Assembly: GCF_001512295.1 (NCBI RefSeq)
Contig: NZ_LNUP01000014.1
Coordinates: 1 to 64,000 of the forward strand
From: Pseudomonas sp. EpS/L25
GTDB lineage: Bacteria; Pseudomonadota; Gammaproteobacteria; Pseudomonadales; Pseudomonadaceae
Length of the DNA: 64,000 nt
Direction: 5' to 3'
The notes beneath the pieces are model-generated. The model did not search any database and had not been told where the DNA came from. It worked only from the letters and a program-made list of their open reading frames with translations. The position numbers and the translations under genes were made by a program. Each line of letters opens with the position of its first letter. Within the stretch, counting starts at the first letter, position 1. This document shows positions 9,915 to 18,233 of the stretch, in pieces.

Positions 9915-10624
9915 TTTTGTTCCCCATGAGCCAGCGACTTCAACCGGCTCAGCTTTTCAGCAATCTCCGGCTGCACACCTGAGAAGCCCTGCTCAACACT
10001 GCCAGGCATGCGGGCGGTTTCTTTAGTCTCGACCTCTTTTGTCGACGGCGACTGGATAATGCGATCAACAGGTAGGGTGCCCTGATCCCCGCCTTTGGTT
10101 CGTTCAAGTCGGACAGATCTCAAACCGTCAGCATCCGTTACCAGAACTTCCTTATCCTGTACGGAAACGAGCTTGAGTCCATCAGTCAGAAAATCCCCTG
10201 CATAGTAAATCCGTTGTCTATCTCCATTGAGGGAAATAATGGCAGCCGCTTTGCCCTCGGCAGAACCAGCCAAAACACCATGCAAGGCAATCGATGTGTT
10301 GGACTTTTCTTTGGGCGCTTTGGGTAAGACTTTTTTGGCGTCGCCAAAAAAACCTTTAAGCCTTCCGATACTCTGTTCAGAAGGGGAGCCCGCTTGAATC
10401 GCTATCGGCGCCTGGGTTGGTGAACTCGCTTTTTTCTCGTATTGAGAAATAGTGAGAATCACGCTGATTTTCGAATAGACATACCAAGCACCGAGACCTG
10501 ACATAAGAAGAACGCAGGACATCGGCAGGACATAGGGAGCCCGTGGCTTCATGGTGAGCACACGAAAAAAATGCGCATCGTCCCCATCCTGGGAAATGCG
10601 CATTCGAGTGACGCTAGTGACCAT
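9911..10624 (-). CDS. gspC: Type II secretion inner-membrane clamp protein GspC
   Basis: 237 aa. After a ~25-residue cytoplasmic leader there is one transmembrane segment (YVLPMSCVLLMSGLGAWYVY), a linker rich in K/P/S, and a periplasmic HR domain (IALHGVLAGSAEGKAAAIIS, IYYAGDFLTDGLKLVSV, VLVTDADGLRSVRLER). This is the GspC/XcpP layout. GspC links the inner-membrane platform to the N0 domain of GspD, fitting its place directly upstream of gspD with a 4-bp overlap. ATG 10624 is taken as start; ATG 10552, just before the membrane segment, is also possible. The C-terminal ~50 residues are poorly conserved-looking and lack a PDZ domain. Confidence 0.82.
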   Translation of the reverse strand: MVTSVTRMRISQDGDDAHFFRVLTMKPRAPYVLPMSCVLLMSGLGAWYVYSKISVILTISQYEKKASSPTQAPIAIQAGSPSEQSIGRLKGFFGDAKKVLPKAPKEKSNTSIALHGVLAGSAEGKAAAIISLNGDRQRIYYAGDFLTDGLKLVSVQDKEVLVTDADGLRSVRLERTKGGDQGTLPVDRIIQSPSTKEVETKETARMPGSVEQGFSGVQPEIAEKLSRLKSLAHGEQK

Positions 10625-11146
10625 GCGGCCTGTATATGAGCTGACATAAGCATCCTTGCCTAACTGTCGATATCCGTATCCGGATGGTTCGCGACCTTGA
10701 GCTATCCAGTCGAGGCGCTCGAACTATCCGTCTGTCAAAGCCGTTCTCGGTCTCTAGCACGAGAACTTCTGGAACCTGGCTGCTGCCGCTTCTGTCTTAA
10801 GGAGGGCTTAAGCCCTACCGGGATAAAAAGAGCGCATGAGTCGGGGCAGATCCTAGCCCGTGAACCTCGGCACAATCAAACTGCCATCGGACCCTTAAAA
10901 CAGTAATACTAATACAAGAAAAAACAAACTCCTGAAATGAAGCCTCCCCCAAGAAAAACCGATAAACCCTCCCAAAATCCAGAAAAGCCTGAAATTATCC
11001 AAAAATAAGCATGGAAGCCATTTTCTGAGTTTTTAAACATCGGCAATGACAGCGCAAAATAGCAATACTAACAAGGCAAAACCTCAGGCTAGCTACTTCC
11101 TTCATGGCTATCAGCTGACAACACCCTTGTAGACAGGAGGTCGTTG
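10625..11146. other. Intergenic region upstream of gspC
   Basis: About 520 bases without a convincing gene, AT-rich in the middle (10880-11090). It must hold the promoter of the gspC array. The only structure seen is a 12-bp perfect palindrome GGGCTTAAGCCC at 10804-10815. No clear -35/-10 pair could be assigned. Confidence 0.4.
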
Positions 11147-11305
11147 ATGGCCGATACAAGGTCGCGCGACCAACTCTTACGGCTGCGCCAGACGGTGGTC
11201 CCAACAACTCGGGGACTATTGGAATGCGGAGCACCGCCGATAGACCAGCTCACAGAATTGAACAGCGCGAGTACGCGATGTCAGCGGGCGCAAGCCAGGG
11301 TTTGA
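11147..11305 (+). CDS. Possible 52-aa small protein
   Basis: A short frame with a strong Shine-Dalgarno (AGGAGG, 6 bases before the ATG) encodes MADTRSRDQLLRLRQTVVP and onward to QRAQARV. It is basic, has no signal peptide or membrane segment, and I recognise no family. It lies alone between gspC and a LysR gene. The ribosome-binding site is the main support; it could be a remnant or chance. Confidence 0.3.
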   Translation: MADTRSRDQLLRLRQTVVPTTRGLLECGAPPIDQLTELNSASTRCQRAQARV

Positions 11306-11313
11306 CCCGCTGA
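11281..11313. terminator. Hairpin between convergent small ORF and LysR gene
   Basis: TCAGCGGG (11281-11288) and CCCGCTGA (11306-11313) form an 8-bp perfect stem with a 17-base loop just past the LysR stop. There is no T-tract on either strand, so a rho-independent role is weakly supported. Confidence 0.3.
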
Positions 11314-11327
11314 CCTTTATCTACCGG

Positions 11328-12188
11328 CTACAACCGAAAGTCCTCAGCGATCAGCGCCGCCAGGCGGGCGCAGGCCAGGCTGCGTTCGCCGGGCAGAGAG
11401 GCCAGGCGCAACTCGTGCAATGGCAGCGCTGGGAAGCCCTCGTCAGGCGAGAGCTCACGCATCAGCGGTGTCATCCGCGACCGGTCGGTGATGGCCACGG
11501 CCTGACCGAGCTCGACCGCCGCCTCCAAGGCCGAAGAGGCCGCGCTGGTCATGACCGTGTGCCAGCGCCGACCCTGGCCGGTCAGCAGGTCGATACCCAG
11601 CTCGCGATAGCTGCAACCCTCGCCGTGCAGGGCCAGGGGCACGCTGGCGTCCGGGCTCAGCAGCAGACCGGGCCCGCCCACCCAGACCGGTTGGGTATGC
11701 CCGAACACCTGACCTTCCGGCTGGCCGTCGCGCGGCGGCCCTACCAGCAGCGCCAGATCCAGCAGGCCTTGGCCGAGCCAACGCCGGAGCTGTCCGCTAT
11801 TGCCGGTGAGTACTTCGAGAACGATGCCGGGGTGCTCGCCCTGGAGCCGCGGCAGTACTTCCTTGAGCAGGCGGGCGGCGTAGTCCTCGGCGATCCCGAA
11901 ACGCACCTCGCCCACCACCGGTTGGCCGGTGAGCCCGGCGAGGATGCGGTCGTGGGCCTGCAACAGTTCCGCCGTTTCGAGCAGCACGCGGCGCCCGAGC
12001 GGAGTCAGGGTCACGGCCTGGTTGTCGCGCTCGAACAGTCGGCCACCGGTCTGCTCTTCCAGCCGGCGGATCTGGCTGCTCACCGCCGAGGGGCTGCGAT
12101 TGAGCTGCAGCGAGGCGGCGCGGAACTGGCCCAGGCGGACGATGGTGTGGAAGGTGCGCAGGACATCGATATCGAGGGGCAGAGGCAT
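11328..12188 (-). CDS. LysR-family transcriptional regulator
   Basis: 286 aa, the normal family length. The N-terminal winged helix-turn-helix is plain (LDIDVLRTFHTIVRLGQFRA, SPSAVSSQIRRLEEQ, RLFERDNQAVTLTPLGR; residues ~5-65), followed by a periplasmic-binding-like effector domain (VRFGIAEDYAARLLKEVLPRL, ~95 onward). It is divergent from the EamA exporter gene that starts 97 bp away, the usual layout when such a regulator controls its neighbour. The inducer is unknown. Confidence 0.88.
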   Translation of the reverse strand: MPLPLDIDVLRTFHTIVRLGQFRAASLQLNRSPSAVSSQIRRLEEQTGGRLFERDNQAVTLTPLGRRVLLETAELLQAHDRILAGLTGQPVVGEVRFGIAEDYAARLLKEVLPRLQGEHPGIVLEVLTGNSGQLRRWLGQGLLDLALLVGPPRDGQPEGQVFGHTQPVWVGGPGLLLSPDASVPLALHGEGCSYRELGIDLLTGQGRRWHTVMTSAASSALEAAVELGQAVAITDRSRMTPLMRELSPDEGFPALPLHELRLASLPGERSLACARLAALIAEDFRL

Positions 12189-12285
12189 GATGCGCTTTTA
12201 TCGAACCATAGATGCCAATAATGTCGCTTGAGTGTATTACCACCCTGAGCCAGGCTCAAGGCATCCCGTCACCTGGAGCCTGGTC

Positions 12286-13203
12286 ATGTCCCCTGTACTG
12301 TCTTCGCCGTTGTTACGTCAATTCGCCCTGGTGCTGTGCTGGAGTGCCGGCTTCGTCGGCTATCGCTACGCCGCCGAACAGGCGCCCACGCTGTTGGTGA
12401 CACTGTGGCGCTTCGCCCTGGCCGCGTTGCTGCTGTTGCCCTTCGCCTGGGCCGAACTACGGCGGCTGCCGCTGCGGATCATCGGGCAGCAGGCGACCCT
12501 TGGCGCCCTCGCCTTCGCCGGCTGCATCGCGCCTGCGGCCAAGGCCATCGAACTAGGGGTCTCGCCTGGGTTGGCCGCCCTGCTCTCGGATCTGTCGCCC
12601 TTGCTGGTGGCCCTGGGTTGCTGCCTGCTGCCCGGCCAGCGCACCAGCGGACGACAGTGGCTGGGGCTAGCCCTGGGCCTGACCGGGGTACTGCTGGCCA
12701 CCGGGGCTGGATTGGGCCTGGGTGTGGCACCAGGTTGGGCCTATGCCCTGCCCCTGGGCGGCGCCTTGGCGCTGGCCCTGGCGACCCTGGTGCAAAGCCG
12801 GCTGCCGGCGGTAAGTCTGGCCCTGCCGACCCAGCTGTTCATTCAGCTTACGGCTAGCAGCCTGGTGATGACGGTAGTCGCTGGCCTGGATGGCCCGCTG
12901 CGGCCGCCGCTGACGCCTGGCTTCGCCTTTGCACTGCTCTGGCTGCTGATCCCGACACTACTCGGCTATGGCCTCTACTGGCTGTGCCTGCGCCAGGGCA
13001 GTCCCCAGGCGGTGAGCGGCGCCCTCTATCTCAGTCCGCCGGTGGCGCTACTCTGGGCCTGGGCCTGCTTCGACGAGCCGCTGGCACCCGGCATGCTGCT
13101 CGGCCTGCTGTTCGCCCTGGCCGGGTTGCTCTGCCTGAATGCGGCGGAGCGCGACGCGGATCGAGGCCACGCGGTGCCGGCGAACTGTGGTCAGCAGCCT
13201 TGA
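12286..13203 (+). CDS. EamA/DMT-family membrane exporter
   Basis: 305 aa from ATG 12286 (TGGAG upstream); the frame is open from 12232 but the earlier residues lack membrane-protein character. About ten transmembrane helices are visible in two EamA halves: LVLCWSAGFVGYRYAAEQAP and onward, and LALPLGGALALALATLVQSR and onward. The family exports small metabolites such as amino acids across the inner membrane. The divergent LysR gene is its likely regulator. Substrate unknown. Confidence 0.85.
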   Translation: MSPVLSSPLLRQFALVLCWSAGFVGYRYAAEQAPTLLVTLWRFALAALLLLPFAWAELRRLPLRIIGQQATLGALAFAGCIAPAAKAIELGVSPGLAALLSDLSPLLVALGCCLLPGQRTSGRQWLGLALGLTGVLLATGAGLGLGVAPGWAYALPLGGALALALATLVQSRLPAVSLALPTQLFIQLTASSLVMTVVAGLDGPLRPPLTPGFAFALLWLLIPTLLGYGLYWLCLRQGSPQAVSGALYLSPPVALLWAWACFDEPLAPGMLLGLLFALAGLLCLNAAERDADRGHAVPANCGQQP

Positions 13204-13378
13204 TCGGCGGGGCCTAGTTTAGGCAAGCACAGACATAATAATTGAGAGCATAGCTGCCTGTAGGACATTTCCCCAACTTGCCCCGCCACTTACAGATGAA
13301 AAGCTTCAACACACCAACAGCCGGAGTTACTTTTGAGATTTTCTCAGCCCCAGCTACAATGCATTTCATTCACCTCCA

Positions 13379-13936
13379 TCACACAGCAGACTTACCTACA
13401 TCCAGAAGCGCCTGGAATGCCTTACCGATTGAATTCTCCGTTTCTAAAATCTGACGAAGCGCAACTATGGCATGCTCATTGATATCCTCTTCACGAGCGG
13501 AGTCAGGAAGCGCAGCAAGCAAACTAGCTAAGACCTTCAACCTACTCACCTGAGACAAAGCATAAGCAACCCGACTATTAACATTCTCGGCAAATAAATC
13601 AGCTTTATCTATATACTGACTAGGCAGATCAAAAGTAACAAAGGAGACTTTCAAAAAGAAATCCTTGCGTACCTCTTGCGAATTTATTAGACCGACGACA
13701 TATGACTGGTCATGATCATCTGCAGTGATGTCGCTCCGCAGGCGAGCTATCTCAATCTGAGCAGCGCCAACAGGACCAGTCATCATTTGAGCAAGTAATT
13801 TTGCGCTTCTTTTTCGCTCATTTTGCCTTTGTAATTTATCAATTATCCAGACGCTTAAGGCTATCAGAGCAGCAACAGCCGTAGCGATTGCCCCCACAGC
13901 ACCCCAGTCTATTTTAGCACCCTCACAAAGCCACAT
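13379..13936 (-). CDS. Hypothetical single-pass membrane protein
   Basis: 185 aa, unrecognised. Start ATG 13936 has a GGAAG ribosome site. Residues ~10-32 form one transmembrane segment (WGAVGAIATAVAALIALSVW), followed by a basic stretch (RQNERKRSAK) and a mostly helical cytoplasmic domain with LINSQEVRKDFFLKVSF and a C-terminal helix. The gene and its flanks (about 13210-14180) are visibly AT-richer than the genes on both sides, suggesting recent acquisition. No partner gene is adjacent. Confidence 0.65.
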   Translation of the reverse strand: MWLCEGAKIDWGAVGAIATAVAALIALSVWIIDKLQRQNERKRSAKLLAQMMTGPVGAAQIEIARLRSDITADDHDQSYVVGLINSQEVRKDFFLKVSFVTFDLPSQYIDKADLFAENVNSRVAYALSQVSRLKVLASLLAALPDSAREEDINEHAIVALRQILETENSIGKAFQALLDVGKSAV

Positions 13937-14034
13937 AACTCTACTTCCATCAAAAATAAACGCAATCTTGAACCATGAAAACCCATATCAAACCGCCGCA
14001 CATCTTTTTGACTTACCAACAAGGAAAAACAGGT

Positions 14035-14181
14035 CTATCTGCCTGACAAACTGAGAGACAGCCATTCAGCCAGCATAGTAACAGCAAGAACGGCAGCAAT
14101 AGCATTCGAATCGATCACAGCCCGACCAGTCAAAAAAGCGAGCTCACACTCTACCTCTACAATAGAGATAGAACAGACCAT
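14035..14181 (-). CDS. Possible 48-aa membrane microprotein coupled to the AraC-type regulator
   Basis: A short frame begins at an ATG sharing one base with the TGA stop of the GlxA/AraC gene (TGATG). The 48 aa start MVCSISIVEVECELAFL and end WLSLSLSGR, with one hydrophobic segment (AIAAVLAVTMLAEW). The stop-start overlap could allow translational coupling. The AT-rich composition differs from the regulator gene, so it may be accidental. Confidence 0.25.
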   Translation of the reverse strand: MVCSISIVEVECELAFLTGRAVIDSNAIAAVLAVTMLAEWLSLSLSGR

Positions 14182-15194
14182 CAATATTTCAACCGCCGCT
14201 CCTTGGAGGGCGGATAGCCGAAGTAGGCCGAATACCTCTTGCTGAAGTGGGTAACCGAGGTGAAGCCGCAGGCCACCGCCACTTCCAGTACCGACAGGGT
14301 GGAGTGCTGCAGCAGGCGTCGCCCTTCGGTGATGCGCAGTTCCAGGTAGTAACGCATGGGCGCGGTGTCGAGTTGCTCGCGGAACAGCCGCTCGACCTGG
14401 CGCCGCGAGCGGCCGGCGTAGTCGCAGAGTTGCTCGATGGTCAGGGGTTCTTCGATGTTGGCCTCCATCAGGGTCACCACCTCGCGCAGCGGCGGGGTCA
14501 TCTGCACCTTGAGCGTCGGGTTGACCTGACGGAAGCGCGACTCCTCGAAGGCGAGGATGTTGACCAGGCCGTCGGCCAGGGCGCTGCCGCATTGGGCACC
14601 GATCCATTCGAGGAAGAGGTGGAAGGCGCCGCTGGGACTGGCGGCGGTCAGCCGATCGCGATCCAGCACGTGGCTGTCCGCCGTGGCCTTGCAGCCGCGC
14701 ACCCGCTCGCTGAAGGCGCTGCGCTGCTCGGGATGGATGGCGCAGCGGTAGCCGTCCAGCATCCCGGCCTGGCCCAATTGCCAGGCGCCGTTCCACAGGC
14801 CGCAGAGGGTGACCTGCTGCTTGGCCGCGCGCGCCAGCAGGGCCTTGAGACGTGGGTCGAGTTCCAGTGGGGTGCGCAGGCCGCCGCAGACCACCAGCAG
14901 GTCGAAGCGGGCGCTCTCCGCGGCGCGGTAGTCGCCATCCGGCCGGATGACGATGCCCAGGTCGCTGAGCACCTCGGCGCCGGTTGGGCTGTAGGTCCGG
15001 GTGGCGAAGGTACCGGCGGCCAGCAGGTTGGCGGTGACCAGGGTATCCAGCGCCTGGGTGAAGGACGGCAGGGAGAAGTGGTCGAGCAGGATGAAGCCGA
15101 CCAGCCGGGAAAATTCCGGCTTTGGTCGCGTCGATTGCAACTGCAGGTAGTTCTTGCCCTGGATACCGCTACCGAAGGTTCTCGAATCGATCAC
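14181..15194 (-). CDS. GlxA-family AraC-type transcriptional activator
   Basis: 337 aa with a GTG start after AGGGCGG. Residues ~30-200 form a DJ-1/PfpI-like amidotransferase-fold domain (VGFILLDHFSLPSFTQALD, FDLLVVCGGLRT, LCGLWNGAWQLGQAGML). Residues ~235-335 form the AraC double helix-turn-helix (IEEPLTIEQLCDYAGRSRRQ, VERLFREQLDTAPMRYYLEL, VLEVAVACGFTSVTHFSKRY). Relatives include GbdR, CdhR and ArgR, which sense glycine betaine, carnitine or arginine. It lies 141 bp downstream of a GbcA-like oxygenase on the same strand, so it probably activates this catabolic region. The shared 23-bp motif upstream of those genes is its best candidate site. Confidence 0.88.
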   Translation of the reverse strand: MIDSRTFGSGIQGKNYLQLQSTRPKPEFSRLVGFILLDHFSLPSFTQALDTLVTANLLAAGTFATRTYSPTGAEVLSDLGIVIRPDGDYRAAESARFDLLVVCGGLRTPLELDPRLKALLARAAKQQVTLCGLWNGAWQLGQAGMLDGYRCAIHPEQRSAFSERVRGCKATADSHVLDRDRLTAASPSGAFHLFLEWIGAQCGSALADGLVNILAFEESRFRQVNPTLKVQMTPPLREVVTLMEANIEEPLTIEQLCDYAGRSRRQVERLFREQLDTAPMRYYLELRITEGRRLLQHSTLSVLEVAVACGFTSVTHFSKRYSAYFGYPPSKERRLKY

Positions 15195-15335
15195 GTCGTA
15201 CCGCCCTGCCTTGCGCCTGGGCCCATCCTAGCCCAAGCCCTCCCCTTGCTCGGCGAGAGAACCGCCGCCCACCAAGTCGCCAACGACCAGGCCCCGCCAC
15301 CCTGGATGACGAGACGGGGCCTGGGCGATGCGCAA

Positions 15336-16571
15336 TCAGCCCACCGATTGCAACGGGATCGGTCCCTGCAAACGTTCCAGCAGGGTCGCGCAGTACCAGT
15401 CGTCGAACTGGCAGACGCCGTTCTCGGCGACCTCCGAATAGGGACCCGGCTCGTAGGACGGCGAATTCACCCCGGCCTGGGCACCTTCCACCAGCCGGCG
15501 ATCCTGGTCGTTGGTGGCGATCCACACCTTGGTCAGGCGCTCCAGGTCGTAGTCCACCCCTTCCACGGCGGATTCCGGCACCAGCCACTTGGTGGTCACC
15601 AGGGTTTCGTTGGGGCCGAGAGGCAGCACGCGGAAGGTCAGGGCGTGATCGCCGAGGAAGTGGTTCCAGGTGGAGGGATAGTTGAAATAGAGCAGCGCGC
15701 CGATGTCGGGCTCACCACTACGGTCCAGGCGCCCCGCCACCGCCGGCTGGCCATCCATCGTGTAGCTCAACGCGCCGGCGGAAAGCGGGATGCGGGTCAT
15801 GCGGAAGCGGCCGTGAATATCCATCACCAGCCTGCTCGGCAGCCCGGCGCGCTCGCAGCGGGCCCAGTGGGCGGTGAGCTCCGGATCGTCCGCGTCGCTC
15901 ACGCCGGCTACCGAGAGATTCTCGACGTAGGAGTTGAGCAGTTCGGGGTGGGTGCCGTCGCAGTGGTAGCACTCGCGATTGTTCTCGAACACCAGCTTCC
16001 AGTTGCCGCGCTCGATCAGGTTGGAGGTGAAGGCCACCTTGCAATTGTCGAGGGAGTGCGGGGCGAGGAAGGGCTTGACCGCCGCACGGAAGGCCTCGAA
16101 GTCCGGCGCCCTGGCCGCCACGCAGACGTAGATGCAGCTTTCCACCACCGCCACGTGCACCGGCTTGAGTCCGTACTGGGTCTTGTCGAAGTCGGCGCCC
16201 ATGTTGCCGGCGAACAGCAGGTTGCCGTCCAGCTCGTAGGTCCACTTGTGATAGGGGCAGACCAGCTTGGCGACCTTGCCCTGCTCGTGCTCGCAGACCT
16301 TGGCGCCGCGGTGGCGACAGGCGTTGTGGAAGGCGCGCACCTGACCATCCTTGCTGCGCACCACGGCCACCGGGTAGTCGCCGACCTGCAGGCTGAAGTA
16401 CTGGCCGGGCTTGGCGATCTCGAAGGTATGCCCGGCGAAGATCCAGTCGCGGTGCCAGAGCTGTTCGAGATCCTGGCGATAGACCGCGGGATCGCTGTAC
16501 AGCTCGCGGGGCAGCGAGTGCCGGGGTTTGCGTTGGGCGATCAGGTCGATGACGGCTTGCTGGGGATTCAT
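15336..16571 (-). CDS. Rieske non-heme iron oxygenase, alpha subunit (GbcA-like)
   Basis: 411 aa from ATG 16571. The N-terminal Rieske [2Fe-2S] site is intact: C85-x-H87 in NACRHRG and C105-x2-H108 in CPYHKW. The catalytic mononuclear iron site lies in ENNRECYHCDGTHPELLNSY (H203 and H208), and PSTWNHFLGDHALTFRVLPL resembles, from memory, GbcA of P. aeruginosa, which demethylates glycine betaine to dimethylglycine and formaldehyde. A demethylase for a betaine-type quaternary amine is therefore the best call. No ferredoxin reductase (GbcB) is encoded nearby, so electrons must come from elsewhere. Neighbours are an AraC-type regulator downstream and an MmgE/PrpD gene upstream. Confidence 0.85.
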   Translation of the reverse strand: MNPQQAVIDLIAQRKPRHSLPRELYSDPAVYRQDLEQLWHRDWIFAGHTFEIAKPGQYFSLQVGDYPVAVVRSKDGQVRAFHNACRHRGAKVCEHEQGKVAKLVCPYHKWTYELDGNLLFAGNMGADFDKTQYGLKPVHVAVVESCIYVCVAARAPDFEAFRAAVKPFLAPHSLDNCKVAFTSNLIERGNWKLVFENNRECYHCDGTHPELLNSYVENLSVAGVSDADDPELTAHWARCERAGLPSRLVMDIHGRFRMTRIPLSAGALSYTMDGQPAVAGRLDRSGEPDIGALLYFNYPSTWNHFLGDHALTFRVLPLGPNETLVTTKWLVPESAVEGVDYDLERLTKVWIATNDQDRRLVEGAQAGVNSPSYEPGPYSEVAENGVCQFDDWYCATLLERLQGPIPLQSVG

Positions 16572-16760
16572 GGTCACGGCTCCTCGGACGGCTGGCTTGG
16601 GGGCAGCCTCGGTTAAGGCTGTTGTTGTTCTTGGGTTTCGCAGCGACGCGCGAAGCGCTTGGACGATCGTCACGCGCGGATGGGCGGCGAGGCAGGCCGG
16701 ACCCGGCGTCAGGAGCAACGCTGATGGTCGCAGCCTAGGTCGCGCCCTGCCCGCGCCACA

Positions 16761-16783
16761 AACGACATTTCCGGCGGGCAAAG
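16761..16783 (-). promoter_or_regulatory. Shared 23-bp regulon motif, copy 1 (upstream of the Rieske gene)
   Basis: On the minus strand this reads CTTTGCCCG-C-CGGAAA-T-GTCGTT. It differs from the copy upstream of the MmgE gene at only two of 23 positions. It lies ~190 bp before the Rieske start. It is a candidate activator site, probably for the adjacent AraC-type regulator. Confidence 0.5.
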
Positions 16784-16795
16784 CATGCGCTGGGG

Positions 16796-18139
16796 TTATC
16801 GATGCCAGGGTGCGAAGATCGGTGCCAGGGTCTCGATGGCCACCGCGGCGCCCTCCAGTTCCAACACCGCACCCTTCACCGCCGCCCGGGCGGCGGGGCT
16901 CAGGTTGACGGCGGCGAACAGCTCGAACTTGGCCTCGATGTCGGCCAGGGTCAGCGGCTGGTGCGGATCGCCTAGGGCGGCGGTGATCGGCGAGGTGAAG
17001 GTGGTGCCGTCGTGCAGGCGCACCGTCACCCGCGAGAGGATTTCCTCCGGGAAGCGCGCCGACAGGTCCGCCGCCTCGACTATCTCGATGCGTTCGCTCA
17101 CCGCCAGGATGTCCGCGGCACCGATCGCCGCGCCGGTGACCTCCTCCGGTCCCACCCGCCCACGGGCGATCAGCGCCGCCAGGGGGAAGGCCAGGGCGTA
17201 CTGGGCCTCGTCGGCATCGGCCGGGCGATGTCCCTGCAGGCAACTGGATTCCCGGAAGGTCTCCACGCGAATGGCGGCGACGGACGCGGCGTCGATCTGC
17301 GGATGCTCCGCGCTCAGGCGGGTCATGGCGGTGAGCGCCGGCTGCGCCCAGCGACATACCGGCCAGGGCTTGAAGTACTGGGCATCGATTTCCCAGCGGC
17401 TACCGAGGTCGTTCCAGTAGGGACCGGCGACCTCGGCCTCGAGGGTTTCCGCCGGCGCTCCGGTGACGCCCTCGCGGGCCAGCAGCAGGGCATTGAGGCC
17501 GTTGTAGGCGCCAGCGCCATGGGCATCGCGCAACATGGTGGGATGCTCGATCAACCGCATCATCGGACAGCGGGCGGCGAAGTACTCGGCGATGCCCAAG
17601 GCATGGCGGAAGGTGGCCTCGTCCAGCCCCAGCAAGCGCGCACCGCCACAGACCACGCCGATGGCCGAGAAGCCGCCGGAGGCGTGATAGGTCGGCGAGG
17701 TGGCCATCAGGGCGACGCCCGCGCGCAGGCCGGTCTCGTAGCCGAGGCAGAGGGCTTCGAGCAGCTCGCGACCGCTGATGATGCGGCCCTGGGCATGCAG
17801 GGCATCGGCCAGGGCCAGCAGCGCCGGGACCACGGTGGCGCCGGCATGGCCCTTGGAGGTGAAGTGCCCTTCGTGGGCATCCAGGCTGTCGGCGGTGAAG
17901 CCACCGGCCCAACCGGCGCCCAGCAGGTTCACCGGGGTGCCATCGAAGGGCAAGCGGGCGAGGAATTCACCACCGGGATAGTGCTTGCGTGCGTAGCGAT
18001 AGAGGGTCTGGCTGGTGGCGTTGGAGACCGCGCCAGCCATGGTACCGAGGATGTCCAGCAGGCTCTTCTGCAGGATCGCCCGGGTAGGGGCCGGCACCTG
18101 GGCCAGGGTGAAGTCTTGGCAAAAGGCATGTAGCGACAT
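16796..18139 (-). CDS. MmgE/PrpD-family protein
   Basis: 447 aa, normal family length. Conserved features include ILQKSLLDILGTMAGAV near the N-terminus, the glycine/aspartate-rich stretch SLDAHEGHFTSKGHAGATVV near 85-105, GYETGLRAGVAL near 135, YHASGGFSAIGVVCGGARLL near 150, and FKPWPVCRWAQPALTAM near 260. The family includes 2-methylcitrate dehydratase, cis-aconitate decarboxylase and iminodisuccinate epimerase, so a dehydratase, decarboxylase or epimerase step is possible; the substrate is not prpC-type here because no methylcitrate genes adjoin. It shares an upstream motif with the Rieske gene and probably serves the same pathway. Confidence 0.85.
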   Translation of the reverse strand: MSLHAFCQDFTLAQVPAPTRAILQKSLLDILGTMAGAVSNATSQTLYRYARKHYPGGEFLARLPFDGTPVNLLGAGWAGGFTADSLDAHEGHFTSKGHAGATVVPALLALADALHAQGRIISGRELLEALCLGYETGLRAGVALMATSPTYHASGGFSAIGVVCGGARLLGLDEATFRHALGIAEYFAARCPMMRLIEHPTMLRDAHGAGAYNGLNALLLAREGVTGAPAETLEAEVAGPYWNDLGSRWEIDAQYFKPWPVCRWAQPALTAMTRLSAEHPQIDAASVAAIRVETFRESSCLQGHRPADADEAQYALAFPLAALIARGRVGPEEVTGAAIGAADILAVSERIEIVEAADLSARFPEEILSRVTVRLHDGTTFTSPITAALGDPHQPLTLADIEAKFELFAAVNLSPAARAAVKGAVLELEGAAVAIETLAPIFAPWHR

Positions 18140-18198
18140 CCTGGGCTCCTTGTCGTCAGCGGTCAGCCGACAATGAGCCAGGAACGCGCGGGAACTCC

Positions 18199-18221
18199 AA
18201 CGACTTTTCCGCCGGGCAAAG
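18199..18221 (-). promoter_or_regulatory. Shared 23-bp regulon motif, copy 2 (upstream of the MmgE/PrpD gene)
   Basis: Minus-strand sequence CTTTGCCCG-G-CGGAAA-A-GTCGTT, 60-82 bp before the MmgE/PrpD start, inside a 94-bp intergenic gap. 21 of 23 bases match the copy upstream of the Rieske gene. Confidence 0.5.
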
Positions 18222-18233
18222 GATAACGCCAGG

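Noticed and set aside
10994-11234. A 79-codon minus-strand frame upstream of gspC
   Set aside because: Low-complexity, cysteine-scattered translation without ribosome site; it also overlaps the better-supported 52-aa frame.
14247-16616. A 789-codon plus-strand frame across the AraC and Rieske genes
   Set aside because: It is the antisense shadow of two well-supported genes in GC-rich DNA; composition is H/Q/G/R-rich and motif-free.
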